From assembly GCA_965178125.1 (NCBI GenBank), contig OZ237743.1:248001-312000 (forward strand): 64,000 nt of DNA, in the 5' to 3' direction. The position numbers were made by a program, and so were the translations under genes. The notes under the pieces are model-generated. The model was not told the DNA's origin, did no database searches, and saw nothing but the letters and a program-made list of their open reading frames with translations. Origin of the DNA: Bilabrum cf. latius (lineage: Eukaryota > Bigyra: Bicosoecida > Bigyra > Bicosoecida). The stretch's first letter is position 1, and every line of letters begins with the position of its first letter. Below, one piece after another: positions 12,001 through 24,258 of the stretch.

Positions 12001-13212
12001 GCGGGCAATGCCGGGGCTAGTGGCAGCGCCGGCGCGCAGCCACTGGCTGGCGGGTCCCTGCCCGGCGCTCTGTCAACGGTACCCGCCATCGACGGGCGCA
12101 CGAGCCGGTCCTTGAGGAAGAAGGCCCTTCGGAGGGCGCGCGCTCTGAAAGGGGCTTCCAATGGACAGGTGGACCCCAGGGACCCCCGTCAGTGGAAGAA
12201 GCAGCTGGCGGCTGGCCGGGCCAGGCAGGCAGAGCTTGACCACGCTGCCGCTGCCAAGCGCTCAGGCCTGGCCGAAGCCGCTCGTGCGCTAGCCAAGTCC
12301 AGGGCAGTGGCGCTTCGAGGCGGGGGCGAGTACAGGGCTGTCGGGGCCGGTGGGAAGTTCAGTCCGTGGGATCCTGTGGCCGGTGGCATGGGTGGTGGGG
12401 CAAGCGACGCGTTCTCGGGGGAGGCCTCTGCGGCTGCTGCTGCTGCCGGGAGGAGCAGCGGAGTAGGGCGGGGGCGGCAGAAGAAGGGCAAAGGTCAGGC
12501 AACGGCAGGCGCCCGTGCCTCGGCTCTGGCGGGCCTGGACCCAGGCTGGCTGGCCTCGAGGGTGTGGAACGACCTCGTGTTCGGAGACAGCGGCGCCTTC
12601 GCGACCCTCCGGCCGGGGGACCGCTGGCTGGACAAGCAGCCCCGCAAGGTGCGTGAGTTTCTGGATTCCGTGCCGGCCATGACCATGGTGGTGGTGCGCC
12701 GGGCCCCCCACGGGCTGGGCGGATCGCGGGCCAAGGAGCGCAGGCGGAAGGATCGGATCAGGCGCGCCACCCAGCTGGGCATCACCGTGGGTGAGCTTCC
12801 CGAGGACCCCATCGGGTTCAGCTACTCTAGACCGTGCGCGCACTGCCTGGCGATCATCAGGAGGTGTCCCTTCATCAAGAGGGTGGTGTTTTCCACGGGC
12901 AACGGGAATTCCACCCTGTCTCTGCACTCGTCACGCATGAGCACGGGCCACTTGTCGCACGCCCAGCGGCTCGCATGGGCCCGCAAGGTCGAGGTCATGA
13001 CGGGGGGCAACGCGGCGGAGCGATTCATCCGAGGGTTCGTCGGCGGGCAGGGCCCTGGCCTGGGAGGCAGTGGGAGAGCGGCGCGCGCCCGCGTCGAGGA
13101 GGCCTCGCGCGCACCCAGCGCCTTTCTAGCGACCGGGGCGCTGGGGCGGGCTGTCAAGTCCAAGGGGAAGGGAGGAGGGGCTTCCCATGGCGGGAGAAAG
13201 GGTGTGAAGTGA
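9015..13212 (+). CDS. Cytidine/deoxycytidylate deaminase-fold protein with very long insertion
   Basis: Three exons are visible: 9015-9173, 9262-9304 and 9403-13212. The introns are GTAAG...CAG and their phases agree. The zinc-ligand HAE motif of the deaminase fold lies in exon 2 (residues 55-57). The matching PC-x2-C motif (PCAHC, DNA about 12829-12843) lies about 1,150 residues later, followed by a basic strand and STG. Zinc-dependent deaminases normally have roughly 25-60 residues between these motifs. The insertion is Ala/Gly/Ser/Arg-rich with basic patches such as KKKKKRGK. Four in-frame TAGs (10122, about 10372, 10681, 11578) are read as Gln. The frame changes by +1 between about 10260 and 10340; dropping one G from the GGGGG run near 10330 restores a continuous 1,336-residue protein, so I treat this as a probable sequence error. 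The substrate (nucleotide, nucleic acid or other) cannot be told. It ends at TGA. Confidence 0.75.
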
Positions 13213-13485
13213 TTACAAAGATAAAATTTCGATACAAGTTATAAATGCCTTCAATCCAGTTCGGTTCCGGTCTGCGTGCAGCAGCTGGGGATGACGTTGG
13301 CCACACATTGCCTTCGCCTCGCTAAATTGATGTCGTCTCGCCGACCGCGTGCTGGTTCTAGGTAGACTGGAAGTCTGAAACATGCACAAGAGCCCTCAAA
13401 CGGGGCACGTAAGGAGGCATTCGCGCACTCTGCTGAGCCCGACGAGACGGAGCAGAAGCTGAATCCACGCACCTTGTCTGATGAT

Positions 13486-14890
13486 ATGGAGTTCTTCGGG
13501 ACTCCGGGGGCAATCATTGTGACATTTTTAATCCATGCAACGGTTCTAGTGATCGCGTGGGGGCACGATGATGCGTTCTGGCCGGATGCTAGCAAGCTTG
13601 CGAGCTTGCTCTCATCCAAGGGATGGATCGAGCTATCAAGTCTGGTCACGCTTGAGGCAGCAACCGCCTTGCTCGGCTGGTGGGTATTCCACGTATTCCT
13701 CCACCTCATACTCCCTGCTCAAATTGCTGATGGAACGGAGCTCCGAAATGGCGAGCGACTACCGTACCGCCTAAACGGTGAGTGCCCTGAATCGTGCGCT
13801 TATCCTGGTGTGCAGCGCCCGAATCTGCACCCTATCTTGATCGAGTCGTAAATTACTCACTCGCCTTCCCGCAGCTACTCTGTGTTACTTTGTGTCGATT
13901 GGTGCTGCAATCGCCGCACACTCAGGCGGTCTGCTCGAGTTGCGATGGATTGCGGCTAACTTCCCGAGTCTCGCTGTCACGGCGATGGTTTTGTGCGACA
14001 TTGCTTCTATCGGCTTGTACCTATGGTCCTTCCGGCCGACCTCTGACGGCAGGCCGGTCATGCTCGCCCTCGCCGGCAACTCTGGCTCGGTGTGGTACGA
14101 CTTGTTCATCGGGCGGGAGCTCAACCCCCGGATTCAGCTGCCCCTGCTGCCTGCCCTGGACCTCAAGTTCTTCAACGAGCTAAGGCCTGGATTGCACGGG
14201 TGGATCCTCATCAACCTGTCCTTCCTCCTGGTGCACATGGACAACGTGGCCAAGCAGACGGAGCACGACACCCCGTTTGGACTGGGCATTACAGGGGAGA
14301 TGCTATTGGTGCAGGTCTTCCAGGCGTATTACGTGCTCGATTCCGCCATCAGCGAGCGGGCCATCCTGACGACCATGGACATCACCACCGATGGGTTCGG
14401 CCTCATGCTGTGCTTCGGGGATCTGGCTTGGCTCCCATTCACCTACTCCCTGCAGGCAGCATACCTTGCCACCAACCCGCTGCACTTCCCATTCTGGGCA
14501 ATCGCGCTGGTACTACTGGCCAGCTGCATCGGCCTTTACATCTTTAGAGGTGCCAACGGTCAGAAGGACCTGTTCCGTCGCAACCCCAGCCACCCAGATG
14601 TGAGAGACCTCGAGACGATTCAGACCGCAAGGGGGACGCGTCTAATCGCGAGCAGCTGGTGGGGACTATCGCGGCACATCAACTACTTCGGAGACTGGAT
14701 CCTGGCCCTGGCATGGTGCCTGTGCACGGGATTCAGCGCGCCAATGACGTACTTCTACGCGGGCTATTTCGCGGTGCTCCTTGTCCACCGGGAGAGGCGG
14801 GACGACCACGCGTGCCACAAAAAGTACAAGGGGGCATGGGACGAGTACAGGAGGAGGGTGCCGTGGAGAATCGTCCCGGGCATCTACTGA
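13486..14890 (+). CDS. Delta(14)-sterol reductase (ERG24/FACKEL family)
   Basis: The protein reduces the C14-C15 double bond of sterol intermediates, using NADPH in the ER membrane. Exon 1 is 13486-13777 and exon 2 is 13875-14890; the intron (gtgagt...cccgcag) is phase 1 and joins cleanly to give 435 residues. Exon 1 encodes a membrane segment and an ILPAQIADGTELRNG stretch typical of the family N-terminal part. The C-terminal signature is clear: WWGLSRHINYFGDW, then LLVHRERRDDHAC, KKYKGAWDEY and a terminal PWRIVPGIY. The HRERRD form favours C14 reductase over DHCR7, though family cross-assignment is possible. No TAG codon occurs, so this gene is silent on the code. The start at 13486 is the first ATG in this frame near a hydrophobic segment; an upstream exon cannot be excluded. 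Confidence 0.85.
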
Positions 14891-15172
14891 GAGAGGTGTC
14901 GTGCGGCAGCTGTAGGAGTAGGAGTGGAAATGACAAGCCTTGGGATCCGATGGCTCACGCGGGTCAGCCATTCGGCACCCGCGCGCCCGCCCTGGCTGGT
15001 TGGGCTGGCTGGATTCAGTTTTCAGCTCTGTGAAATATGAACTCAAAGACGGGTCTAAATATTTGTGCTGGATTTTTGTGCGGTCCGTCGGTGACTAGTC
15101 TACCGGTGGGCCAGATGTGACAATCGAAATCATGGTGGCATGTGCGCGTGACGAAGGAACACCGACTGCACA

Positions 15173-18100
15173 TCACAACTCGCGCACTACTGTCAAAACG
15201 GCGTGGCCGACAGATACCATGGCTAGCACCAGCCCGAGAGCCGCAGATACACCAGCCGCGCTCGCCCGCTCCCCCAAGTACAGCTCGGGAGCTGTCCCCC
15301 GCAGCAAAATGTCGTGCTGCGTGCCGTCGCCATCCCCAACTCCCACCGGCCCCAGGCACCATTCATGTCCGCACGACCCCAAGGCGCACATCAAGCTCCA
15401 TGCGAGGCAAGCCAGCATTGCTACATCTTCGTACAGACGCAGCCATGCGCCTGACACGCCCACCACTCGACCCAGACCCACCGCCGCCACCCGTCTGCCA
15501 GTGCTGCCGCCAGTACTGCCGGTGTCCTTCCTGCCGACATCGAGGAGCGGGTCAGTGGCAGCCGAGGCCTGCACCCACATGAGGCTCTGTGCATCCCACT
15601 GCAGCACCTGCAGCGCGCGAAGCACCACCAGGTCGGGCGAATGGGCTGCAAGACGCTTGTGCACTGCCCTGCACGCCAGCATCACAGAGGCAGGCAAACC
15701 CTGTTCCACGCCAGCATTCAGCTCGATATGGCTTTGGAGAGTCATGCTTTCGCGTGCACCGGGCTCGCTGACACCCTCCCCAGCTGACGAGGAGTTTACG
15801 CGAAGACTGATAGCATCCACAACCGATGCTTCCGGTCGCACCGATCTTGACGGGTTGACAAGGATGCCTTCATGCATGCTGTTCGATGGCAACTAACCGT
15901 GCAGGGGTCTGTCTGTGCCAGGAATGGTCAATGGTGCGGAGCTCTGGATCGAGGACTGGTACACCAGGCCGGTCCTTCGAAACACGGCGGATGGTGTCGG
16001 GGGTGTCCACGACGGCCCTGTGCCGGCGCTCGATGAATGAAGCACCGCATGGCTTCCCCCTACACCATAGCCTAGCACATCTCCTCGATGGCACAGTCTC
16101 AGGCAAGTGCCTGGCCCGTGTGAATCGTGCCCTGATCCACTCGCATCGGCTCCCCCAGCTTGGCCAGCCTCGAGCCCGTCCCTACCCGTTGTGCCAGTGC
16201 AGCAATGCATGCCGGCCCCGCAGTAGAAGCACAGACACTCGTTGCAGGAGCGTCCCCCTCGCAATAGCCACACGCGGTATACCAAACCGAATCCAAGAGC
16301 TCCAAACAGCAGCACGGCAGGCACGCTCATCCTACCGACGCCTAGAGAAGCGGCAAGCACCCAGTACACAGCCCAGCGGTACAGCCATACCACAGCCCAG
16401 ATCCCACCACTTGCCTAGTCTTCCTCTCGAGTGAGACATGTGGGCAAACACAACCAGCCAGTCTGCCCCGATGTACCATTGAGCTGCAGATGCTCGGCAT
16501 CACGCGGTGCCCTCCATGCCCCGGTCTCCTCCCACCGATCTCCAACATCGCTCTCCACCGAAGCGGCTGCACGGATGTCTCCACTACTTTTGCCTTGAGT
16601 CACGCCATTGGATTGAGAGGACGAGCACACTACGCTAGTATGGATCGATGGAAGCGGGCTGGCTTTTAGTGCCAACCGCTCCGCAGCACCTCGCAACCGG
16701 CTGTGGCCAAGAGTAGACTGCCCAGCCGCGGCAACCCCACCGGCGTCACTGGACTGTCGACTTGTCCATACAGACGGGGATGATGGAAGTTCCATGGGCT
16801 CACCAGAGGTGGCTGGGTCTTTTACACGTCCACTGCTTCCCTGTGCGCCCATCCGCTTGCTCACCGCTGGGATGCGCCCACCGCGGGCGAGACGGTGCAC
16901 ATGTGAGTCGGGGCTGCTGGCCATGGACGGCACTACGATCTTCTCCTGGGACTGCAGGCCAATGGCCGGCTTGTCAGTACCAAGCTTTCTGTCACTCGCC
17001 TCTGGTGACGTTGCGGGTCGTGGTTTGATTCGAACCTGACGGGCGCTGGCCCGGGCAGAGTCGAGAACGCCGGCATTCACCGATTGCTCGGTGGTAAGTC
17101 GATCCATCGAGTCAATCATCGGATCACCACGCACGATAGGATCCACTCCAGCCGCTGCGAGGCCCAGTGGACTAGTGCCTGTCTATCTTGAATGGAGAAG
17201 AGTCGTTGTAGGCAGCATATCTGCACTGCTTGCACCCAGCAGTACCATTTCAGCTTCGGACGCCTGGACTCCGCCCTCGCTGTGAAGCCATGCCAGGCGA
17301 GCAGTGCGGGCTGCAAATAGACCCCAGCAGCTAAATGACAGACAGGCTAGGAGCAACCACTAAGCGATGGCAATTGGGCCCACGTATAGCTACTCCCATC
17401 CAACACCACACTGCCTCGCGTCTTGTCCGCTCCCGGTGTGAAGGCACGGTAGATCAATGACAACACTGACAGAACCGGGCACTGCTGCTGGAAGCCACGC
17501 GCCCCCTTCCGCCCCTGGTCTGGCACCTGCCAGCACGGCACCCAGCTGCTGGGCCAGCGTCCCACCCGAGCGACCCCTCTGCACCTGTTGGTGTCCTCCA
17601 CGGTCAAATACCACGACGGGCAAAGGGCCAATGTGCACCTCCACATCCACTTCCATGGGCAGATATGGAGCATCCATAGGTGGATTCGGACGAAGCGGTT
17701 CGGGGCCCCTGGAGCTGGGCCGTGGCACCGTCGGCGCACGCACCTGCAGCACCCGCACGTCGACCACTCGCACGAACCCACGCGTGCCATTGCAGCTGAC
17801 AGTGCGCCTGTTCATCCGAGGTGCTTTGCCCTGGGACCACGCTTCCCAATCGGGTCCCAGCGGTGGCCCAGTGTCTACTTGCTTGCCCTTCAGGCAGGAA
17901 TCCCACTCGCCCAGCACGTCCATCACGTCTGCTTGAATCTCGGCCTGCAAGCGGGCCAGCTGGAAGGCACTAGGCGCGGGGTATCCCAGCCCGGGGCCCG
18001 CGCTCTACACTGCGGATAATGTGATTGACGGAGGCCACTAGTTCCGGTCAAACAGCATCGTGAAAGACACGATACCGCGACTTGTAGGCTCACGCTGTGC

Positions 18101-20398
18101 CCACCGGGATTCGCCTCGGTTCAAGACCGGCCCTCGGCCATCGTCTCGCTGGCACGCCATACGAGGGGTCACCAACATCGATGGATTGCCCTGCACGCGT
18201 TCGTACACAGGGGGCGACCACGCAGCGCGGTCCTTCCAGCCGCCGAAAGATGCCACGTACCGACTTGCTGCCTGACTAGCGCGCGGCACCACGCTCTCGC
18301 TCTGCAGCAGGGCAGGGTACCCGTCCCACCGGGACAGCCAAGGCCGGGCCAGCGACGCCAGTCCCATCCACCCTCGCGGCTGTACGCTGCCTTCTAGAGC
18401 AAGATCCACGGCAATCTGCTACGGGTGCTTGCAGACTGCTCTGCACACGGGTCGCATGTAGTACGCCCCTAGACTGCTGGTCTAGCCGCACTACCACTGG
18501 CCACCGCTGATCTGGGGCAGAGATCGGCGGGGTGTGTCAGCTGTCACCCTCCACAGCGCCGCACCCCTGTACCTGGCCTTGGGTCCTTGCAGCGGGATGG
18601 GGTCGAGGAGCATCGGCCAAGGCTTGTCATCCTCAACCAGTCCAGGGATGTTTGGAACGGCTGTTGGAACGATCCTTTTTCTCAAGTCGAACCCATCGAT
18701 CGTGAGATTGGGAAGCAACGCCCGATCTCCTACCGCTACGGTGGGATCGAGCTGACCACCCACTGCTGCCGCTCGTGTCGACGACGCCGCTGGATAGTCC
18801 ATGTGCAGCATGTCAGCGTCCCATTCGACCACTGGGTTCTCCGCGGACCCATTCCCAGTTGTGCCCATGTAGTAAGCCAGCGAGCACCCAAACCGCGGAA
18901 CCTGAGCCCCCACCGGCAGCCCTTGCACATGCTCCTGAGCCCAGGCATGCACTGCCTCCAGTTGTTCCCTGGATCCGATCTCCACCCTTCCAGGCAAGTT
19001 CAATTCGGGCGTACAGTTGCGAGCTGCTACGCAAGAAGGGTCGTCAAGCAAAACCTCTGCGGCAAGCACAGGGGGAAATCCCGCCGGGGGTCGATTGAAC
19101 AGCTGTACCTCTCTCGCAAAGCAAACGCTGTATCCACCAGACATGTCTAGCGGGGGCTCGGATGTGTTGCCGGGATGCAGTCTCAGGTGAGTGATGGATC
19201 GTGCGACTCCAGGCACCGACCAGACGGACTGCACCACCGGCCGTCGATTCACCCTCCACGGGTAGTCTGGCGCCTTGGCTGGGCCAGTGAATGGGAAGCC
19301 ACGGGGTGTCAGCGGCATCTCTGCCACGGTGCCCGGTGGATACACCACCGTGAGCACCTGGTGCCATCGGTTGTACAGCCCGCCTCCTCCATCACTGGCT
19401 GGGTATTCTCGACTTCCTGGGGGCACTGGCACTCCAACAGATAGACCCCCAAACATGTGGTTGGCGGCATACGAATCGTCTGGCTCGAAAGAGACACGAT
19501 CTGCCAGGTCGGGTCTACCAGGACGCGACCTACATTCCTGCGACGTGCTGTTTGGTGGCTCTCGCCATGCCATGGCTTGCCTGCACGTGTCGTTGGGTGC
19601 GATGGGCACGTCCATCGGGGTGCATGCCTCGCTGAGCACCGGCCTGGGGCACCGGATCATCCCCGTGATGCTGACCGCCACCCGCCGATACAGACCCAGC
19701 ATATGACTTGCAATGAACGCTTCGGACGATTGTCCTTGTCTCTCGAACGAAAATGGACGGTATGCTTGGCTGTAATCAGTCGATAGACCAGGGTGTGGCA
19801 TCCACGGCTGCAGCTGCTCGCCATACCTGGCGTCTCCAAAGTGCCTTCCATAGGCACCCACAAGCAATGAGCCTGTCTTTTTGGATACCATCGATGATTG
19901 CAAATTGTATGCCAGCACCCATTCCTCAGTGGTCCACGGCTCGATCGATCGGGTGGGCGGCAGGAGAGCGCTGATCCTGGGTGGCTGCCCCGTGCCGTAC
20001 GCCTGCTCCTGGGGTGTCACCGCTGCCGGAGACATGCCGCTGGAGAGCCCTGATACGGAGGGGTACACCCTATTTGGCCATGGTCCTGCCTGTCTTGGCC
20101 TCAGCAGAGTGCCAGATACCTCTGCCTCGGCCGGGCTGGAGGGCATCTCGGACGGAGGGAGGCCGCCGGGGCCCACGGGCCATCGCCAGTGCGCAGCTAT
20201 CTCGAAATCGGGCTGTACCCATTTCGATGGACCTGGAAGTATAACAAGCTTACAGCCTGCGTCGTCCGATCCATCTGGAGCTGCTCTGATTTCAGCTTGG
20301 TCCCACCGCAGGATGCGATGCCGACGGGTGGCTTTGAGGCCGACCCCGAGCACATGCGGGCCCTAAGCAGCAAACCAGGTCGCTGCGCCAATATGCAT
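15173..20398 (-). CDS. Large Cys-rich multi-pass membrane protein, unrecognised
   Basis: A single frame from ATG (20398) to TGA (15173-15175) gives about 1,741 residues if TAG is sense. About ten in-frame TAGs occur, including 18491, 18038, 18005, 17390, 16415 and 15893. The first ~700 residues look extracytoplasmic: many Trp, Pro, Gly and Cys, several N-x-S/T sites, and no low complexity. Around 17350-17280 there is a hydrophobic segment, then a Ser-rich linker. Around 16390-16270 a second hydrophobic stretch precedes a Cys cluster (CNECLCFYCGAGMHCC) that could bind metal. Two further hydrophobic segments lie near 15480-15380 and 15260-15180, the last close to the C-terminus. I do not recognise the family. 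It could be a surface receptor or an extracellular-matrix protein anchored in the membrane; this is inference from composition only. Confidence 0.65.
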
Positions 20399-21201
20399 AT
20401 ATGCAGACTTAATAACTAATCATGAGCGGTGCAACAAGCTACAAACTATTTATTTCCACAGAATCGCAAGCAATACGAGTCTCACAATTGCAAACGGTAG
20501 CATTCGACTGCTACACGGATCCGAACGGAAGCATGATATGCGGACCAGATCGTAGCATGCCCCCAGCTACGTCTACGCAACGCACCGTGGTGCTAAAGAG
20601 TACGAAGAGAGCTATCAACGCGAACATCAATGCAGACTTCAACTTGTCCAGACCGCAATGGATGCTGCCAGCACGAGTGGAGCGTTATTCATTATCCCAG
20701 AAATGAGTATAGCCATGAATACAAGGCACGCGATAGAGCAAAATTAATATATTTCCTATCTCAGCTGCGAAAAGCACGAAAGTCGTGTGATTGAAACATT
20801 TTGATCTTCATTTTTCATTTCGATCAGTTGGTCGCAACGCCACTAGATCTGAGAATTGCGAAGGTATGCTACGAGAGGGTCTCACTGGGTCGTAGCTAGA
20901 TCGTGTTGCTGATTAGGACTACCACTCGATTGAGCTTCGTTTCTGTTGCCCCCCAGGCCAGCTGGAGATCAACTTGCTGGTACATCGGTCCGCAGGGTCC
21001 GTTTCGTTCATGCTGATTTGTTCTCATGGAGTTTCTCACTTCCATCTATGTTCCTGTTGACCCCCGGTCTCCCACCGTCTGGGACCAGGTGACCTGGCCG
21101 TAGACAGGGCTAGGCTAGCCGGCCCCAGATCGCATCAATAATCGCACCCAACAAAGCAATCTGAATAGATTTGAGAGACGGCTCATTTTCACTGGCAAAG
21201 G
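20399..21201. other. AT-richer intergenic region
   Basis: It lies between the minus-strand membrane-protein start and the plus-strand Pro/Gly/Gln-rich gene, so probably holds both promoters. One small plus-strand frame (20422-20706, ATG to TGA, 94 codons) is open but has no recognisable feature; I leave it uncalled. The rest has many stops in all frames. Confidence 0.5.
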
Positions 21202-22493
21202 ATGGCGGGATTCCTTGAATCTCTAAGCAAAATGGTGGACTCAGTAGCCGAAGTGGTCGCGCCTCGATCTGGCTCCTCGCAGAAGAAGGAACCTGCAACA
21301 GCGGCGCCAAGGATTGCCATGTACGATCACATGACTGGTTCACAGACGGCGGGTGCAAGTCAGGCAGGCGGGAGTGGGTTGCCCCCAGCTGGAAGTGCAG
21401 CAGTAGGATAGGCAATGCAGGGTGGGATGCCGCCAGCGTTTCAGCAGTAGCCTTCAGGCGCCACAAGCCATAGCCAAGTACGCATGATGCAGCCTCAGCA
21501 ACTGCCACGAGGCCTTCGAAGGTAGCGCCGGGGATAGAGGTAGCAACGAGGCACATATATACCAGCCAACGACGGGTTTAAGTCGACTGCTGGCAACCCT
21601 GCACTTGCAGCTGAATACCGTGAGATTTGTGCGACCGCGCGTCATCTGTTCCGCACACATGTTCGTGTGTCTCTACGCAAACCCCGCTAATGCGAGCAAG
21701 ACTGCATAAATATTGAACTCTCTTACGGTTTTGGTTTGCAGAAACCGCGCCAGACGGCACAGGCGCTGCTGGCGCGAGCAGTGCCATGTCACCCGCGGCG
21801 CACTCTGCTGCAGGTGGAGCCCCCCCTCCTACTGGCGCTGCGGGGCCGCCCGGCGGTGGGCCGTCCATCCACCCCGCGTACCAAGCATAGGGTACCGTTG
21901 CCAGTACTAGTAGCGCGCCCCCTCACGCGCCACCAGCGCCCGGTGTATTTCCGATGCCGTACGGTGGGGCGGTGTCGGCAACGGCAACGTCGGGACCCGC
22001 CGCCTCATTCTCGTCTGGCGCAGGCGGTGCTACGCTTGAGAGCAGTGGGCCTGGCGCATCAGCGGGGTCAGGAACGGGAGCCGGCCCAGGGCCAGCAGGC
22101 CTGGCCTCCTCTGCGGCTCCTGCGCCGGCCGGCACAAACGGTGGCAATCCGGCTCCGGGTAGCGCCGCAGGACCAGGTGTGTCTTCGGGTGGGCATCAAG
22201 GGGTGTCTCGGGCTGGCGGCAGTCCGTTCAAGCCGCAGGGATTGGCTGGGACGGGACCTGCGAGTGGTGGCATGCCGCCGGGGCACGCTCCCCATGCCCA
22301 GGCACAGGCCCAGGCGCATGCGCAGGCGCAGGCGCAGGGGTTGACAGGCTCGCCTGCACAGCAGGGCAGCGCACCCCTCGCGTCGCCGTTCCAGTCTCCT
22401 GCCGGTGCCGGTGGCGGCCCGTCCCGCGGCAGGAGGGGGCGGGCCTCTAGGCGAGGGGGCAGGTACGTGGCTGCTCCGTCCAATGGGTACTGA
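21202..22493 (+). CDS. Pro/Gly/Ala/Gln-rich low-complexity protein with RGG-like C-terminus
   Basis: Exon 1 is 21202-21619 and exon 2 is 21742-22493; the intron (gtgaga...tttgcag) splits a Gln codon (C|AA), giving 389 residues. Six in-frame TAGs occur, one following FQQ and three clustered in an Arg-rich segment. A short N-terminal region (MAGFLESLSKMVDSVAEVV) could form an amphipathic helix. The rest is almost entirely Ala, Gly, Pro, Ser and Gln, with an HAQAQAQ tract near 22290-22340 and a C-terminal SRGRRGRASRRGGR segment resembling RGG/RG RNA-binding tails. It is probably an intrinsically disordered RNA-associated protein, but this rests on composition only. It converges on the reductase gene ending at 22689. 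Confidence 0.65.
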
Positions 22494-22688
22494 TCGGATT
22501 CCATTCAGTTTGATGTATTGTGCGACTGCGCTTCACCAAACCGTGTCACGGAATTGATATATATCTTTGACACAAGTGCTTGCACCGAATCAGGCATGAG
22601 CGTCCACGGCATTCACCACGACAGTTCGGTCCCCATTGTTATAGCTTGCGCGGGCTTCTACAGACACCTGATTGTCGCCGTGCGTTGA

Positions 22689-24086
22689 TCAGCGACCTTC
22701 AGACTGGCCAGTAGCCTCGCCAGCGCTATCAGCCTTCTCTGCCAGCTAGATGGCAAGCCCATCTACGTGGGGCTGCTGCAGAGATGGGTCTACGCTGCTC
22801 AGCGCCTTGCCTTCGGACTTGTCGGCGATGTAGCCGTGCTGAATGGCGGCGCGAGCCATGTCGGTGAGCGAATCGAGTCCATGCGACAGACGCAAGCCGA
22901 GCACCTTTTCAGTGGTGGTCGCATCGACCTTGGGGAAATGCCCGATCATGCTCTGGGCCACTGCTGCGTCCTTTATGCAGCACGCGAGGCAGTTGATCAG
23001 CCACGTGGGCGTCAGTCCAGTTGACACGGAATACCCCTTGTCGTTGAACTCCGCCGCAAGCACTTTCTGCATGTCGAGAAGCGAGGCAGCGCTGTGAGTG
23101 GCAAGAAACCTACGGTTGCTCGCCTATGGGGTTGCGAGAGCGAGCAGGTGCGCGCGAGCGACGTCGCGCACGTCGACGAACGGGAAGCCGCCATCCACCA
23201 TGGAGTTTCCGGCCATCATCTGCTCTAGCAGAGTCATGGATGTGAACGAGCCGATGTCGCCAAGCACTGGCCCCGTGATGAATCCCGGGTGGATTGTCAC
23301 CAGGTCGAACTTGGCTGGGCCGTCTGCTGCGTACGCGCCTTCTCCCCTGGCGATCTTCCACGCTTCTTGTTCGGCGAGGATCTTGGACTTGACATAGTGC
23401 TCCATGTCAGGCCCATCCGGATCGGAGAAGTCCGCTTCGGTCCAGGTCTTAATCGAGATGCTCCCGTGGCCGTACATGATCGCCGCCACCGACGACGTCA
23501 GCACGACTCGCTTCACGGTGCCAGCGCGATTGGCGGCCTAAAGCACGGATACTGTGCCCTGTACAGCGGGTTTGATGACTCTGCGATGGACAGCAACGAT
23601 GTGAGACGCGGAAGTGGGAAGTAATAGCGGCGCTTGCCTTCTGTCAATACCGTGCCGCGCTAGCAGCAGCAGTTCTGTCGGTTGAAACGGAATCCGTCGC
23701 CCAGAAGTATGCTATCGGATTTTTCCAGAAAATGACTCTCACTCATCTGCGTTGTCCGTGATTATGACGGGGCTTGCTATGTGCATGACATAGTCGCAGC
23801 CGCTCGCTACACGGACCCAGTCCACCACAGGCTACATCAGGTCTGCCTGCACCAGCTCCAGCCGACCTTCCGCACCTGGAAGAGCGCGAAGGAGCCTACA
23901 CTTCTTAGTTTTTAACGCGCGCGCGGTTCCTCTCACGCGGTAGCCTGCAGCGAGCAGAGTGCTGACCGCCCACGAGCCGACGAACCCTGTCGCACCAGTC
24001 ACGAGGACGAGCGGGAGCTTTGCCACCGTGGTCACACGGCTCGGAGTCGCTGCAACTTTATCGATGTTTGGTGAAACGGACGCCAT
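22689..24086 (-). CDS. NAD(P)-dependent reductase of the DFR/CCR (extended SDR) family
   Basis: Two exons, 24086-23743 and 23580-22689, are separated by a 162-nt intron (gtgaga...atcgcag); together they encode 411 residues. The N-terminal Rossmann motif is VLVTGATGFVGSW, followed by RVRGTAR. Then come DYVMHIASP, EVIKPAVQGT (created by the splice), VVLTSSVAAI and a Y-x3-K catalytic pair (HYVKSK). These are standard for dihydroflavonol-4-reductase, cinnamoyl-CoA reductase and related ketone/aldehyde reductases. The substrate is unknown. Four in-frame TAGs occur; those near 23538 and 23124 fall in helix and loop columns where the family is variable and Gln fits well. A longer N-terminal frame exists but 24086 is the first ATG matching a normal family N-terminus. 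A minus-strand TATAAA lies about 108 bp upstream. Confidence 0.88.
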
Positions 24087-24193
24087 ATCTTGCTTCTCTT
24101 TGCTATTTTGAGCAATGAAAGTGTGAGTATCACGTTTTGAGGATCTCCCGCAAATAGGAGAGTTTGCTTTTGCGGGCAAACCAACACTTCCGG

Positions 24194-24199
24194 TTTATA
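24194..24199 (-). promoter_or_regulatory. Candidate TATA box of the DFR/CCR-like gene
   Basis: The minus strand reads TATAAA here, about 108 bp before the proposed ATG at 24086. Position and sequence suit a TATA element, but no transcript data support it. Confidence 0.35.
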
Positions 24200-24258
24200 T
24201 GCGATTCAACGTGACCTATACTTGGCAAAACATCGTATCCCGTTTAAACAACATACAA

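Noticed and set aside
17020-17040. tRNA-like gattcgaacc motif
   Set aside because: No acceptor or anticodon stems could be paired around it, and it lies within the coding frame of the large membrane-protein gene.
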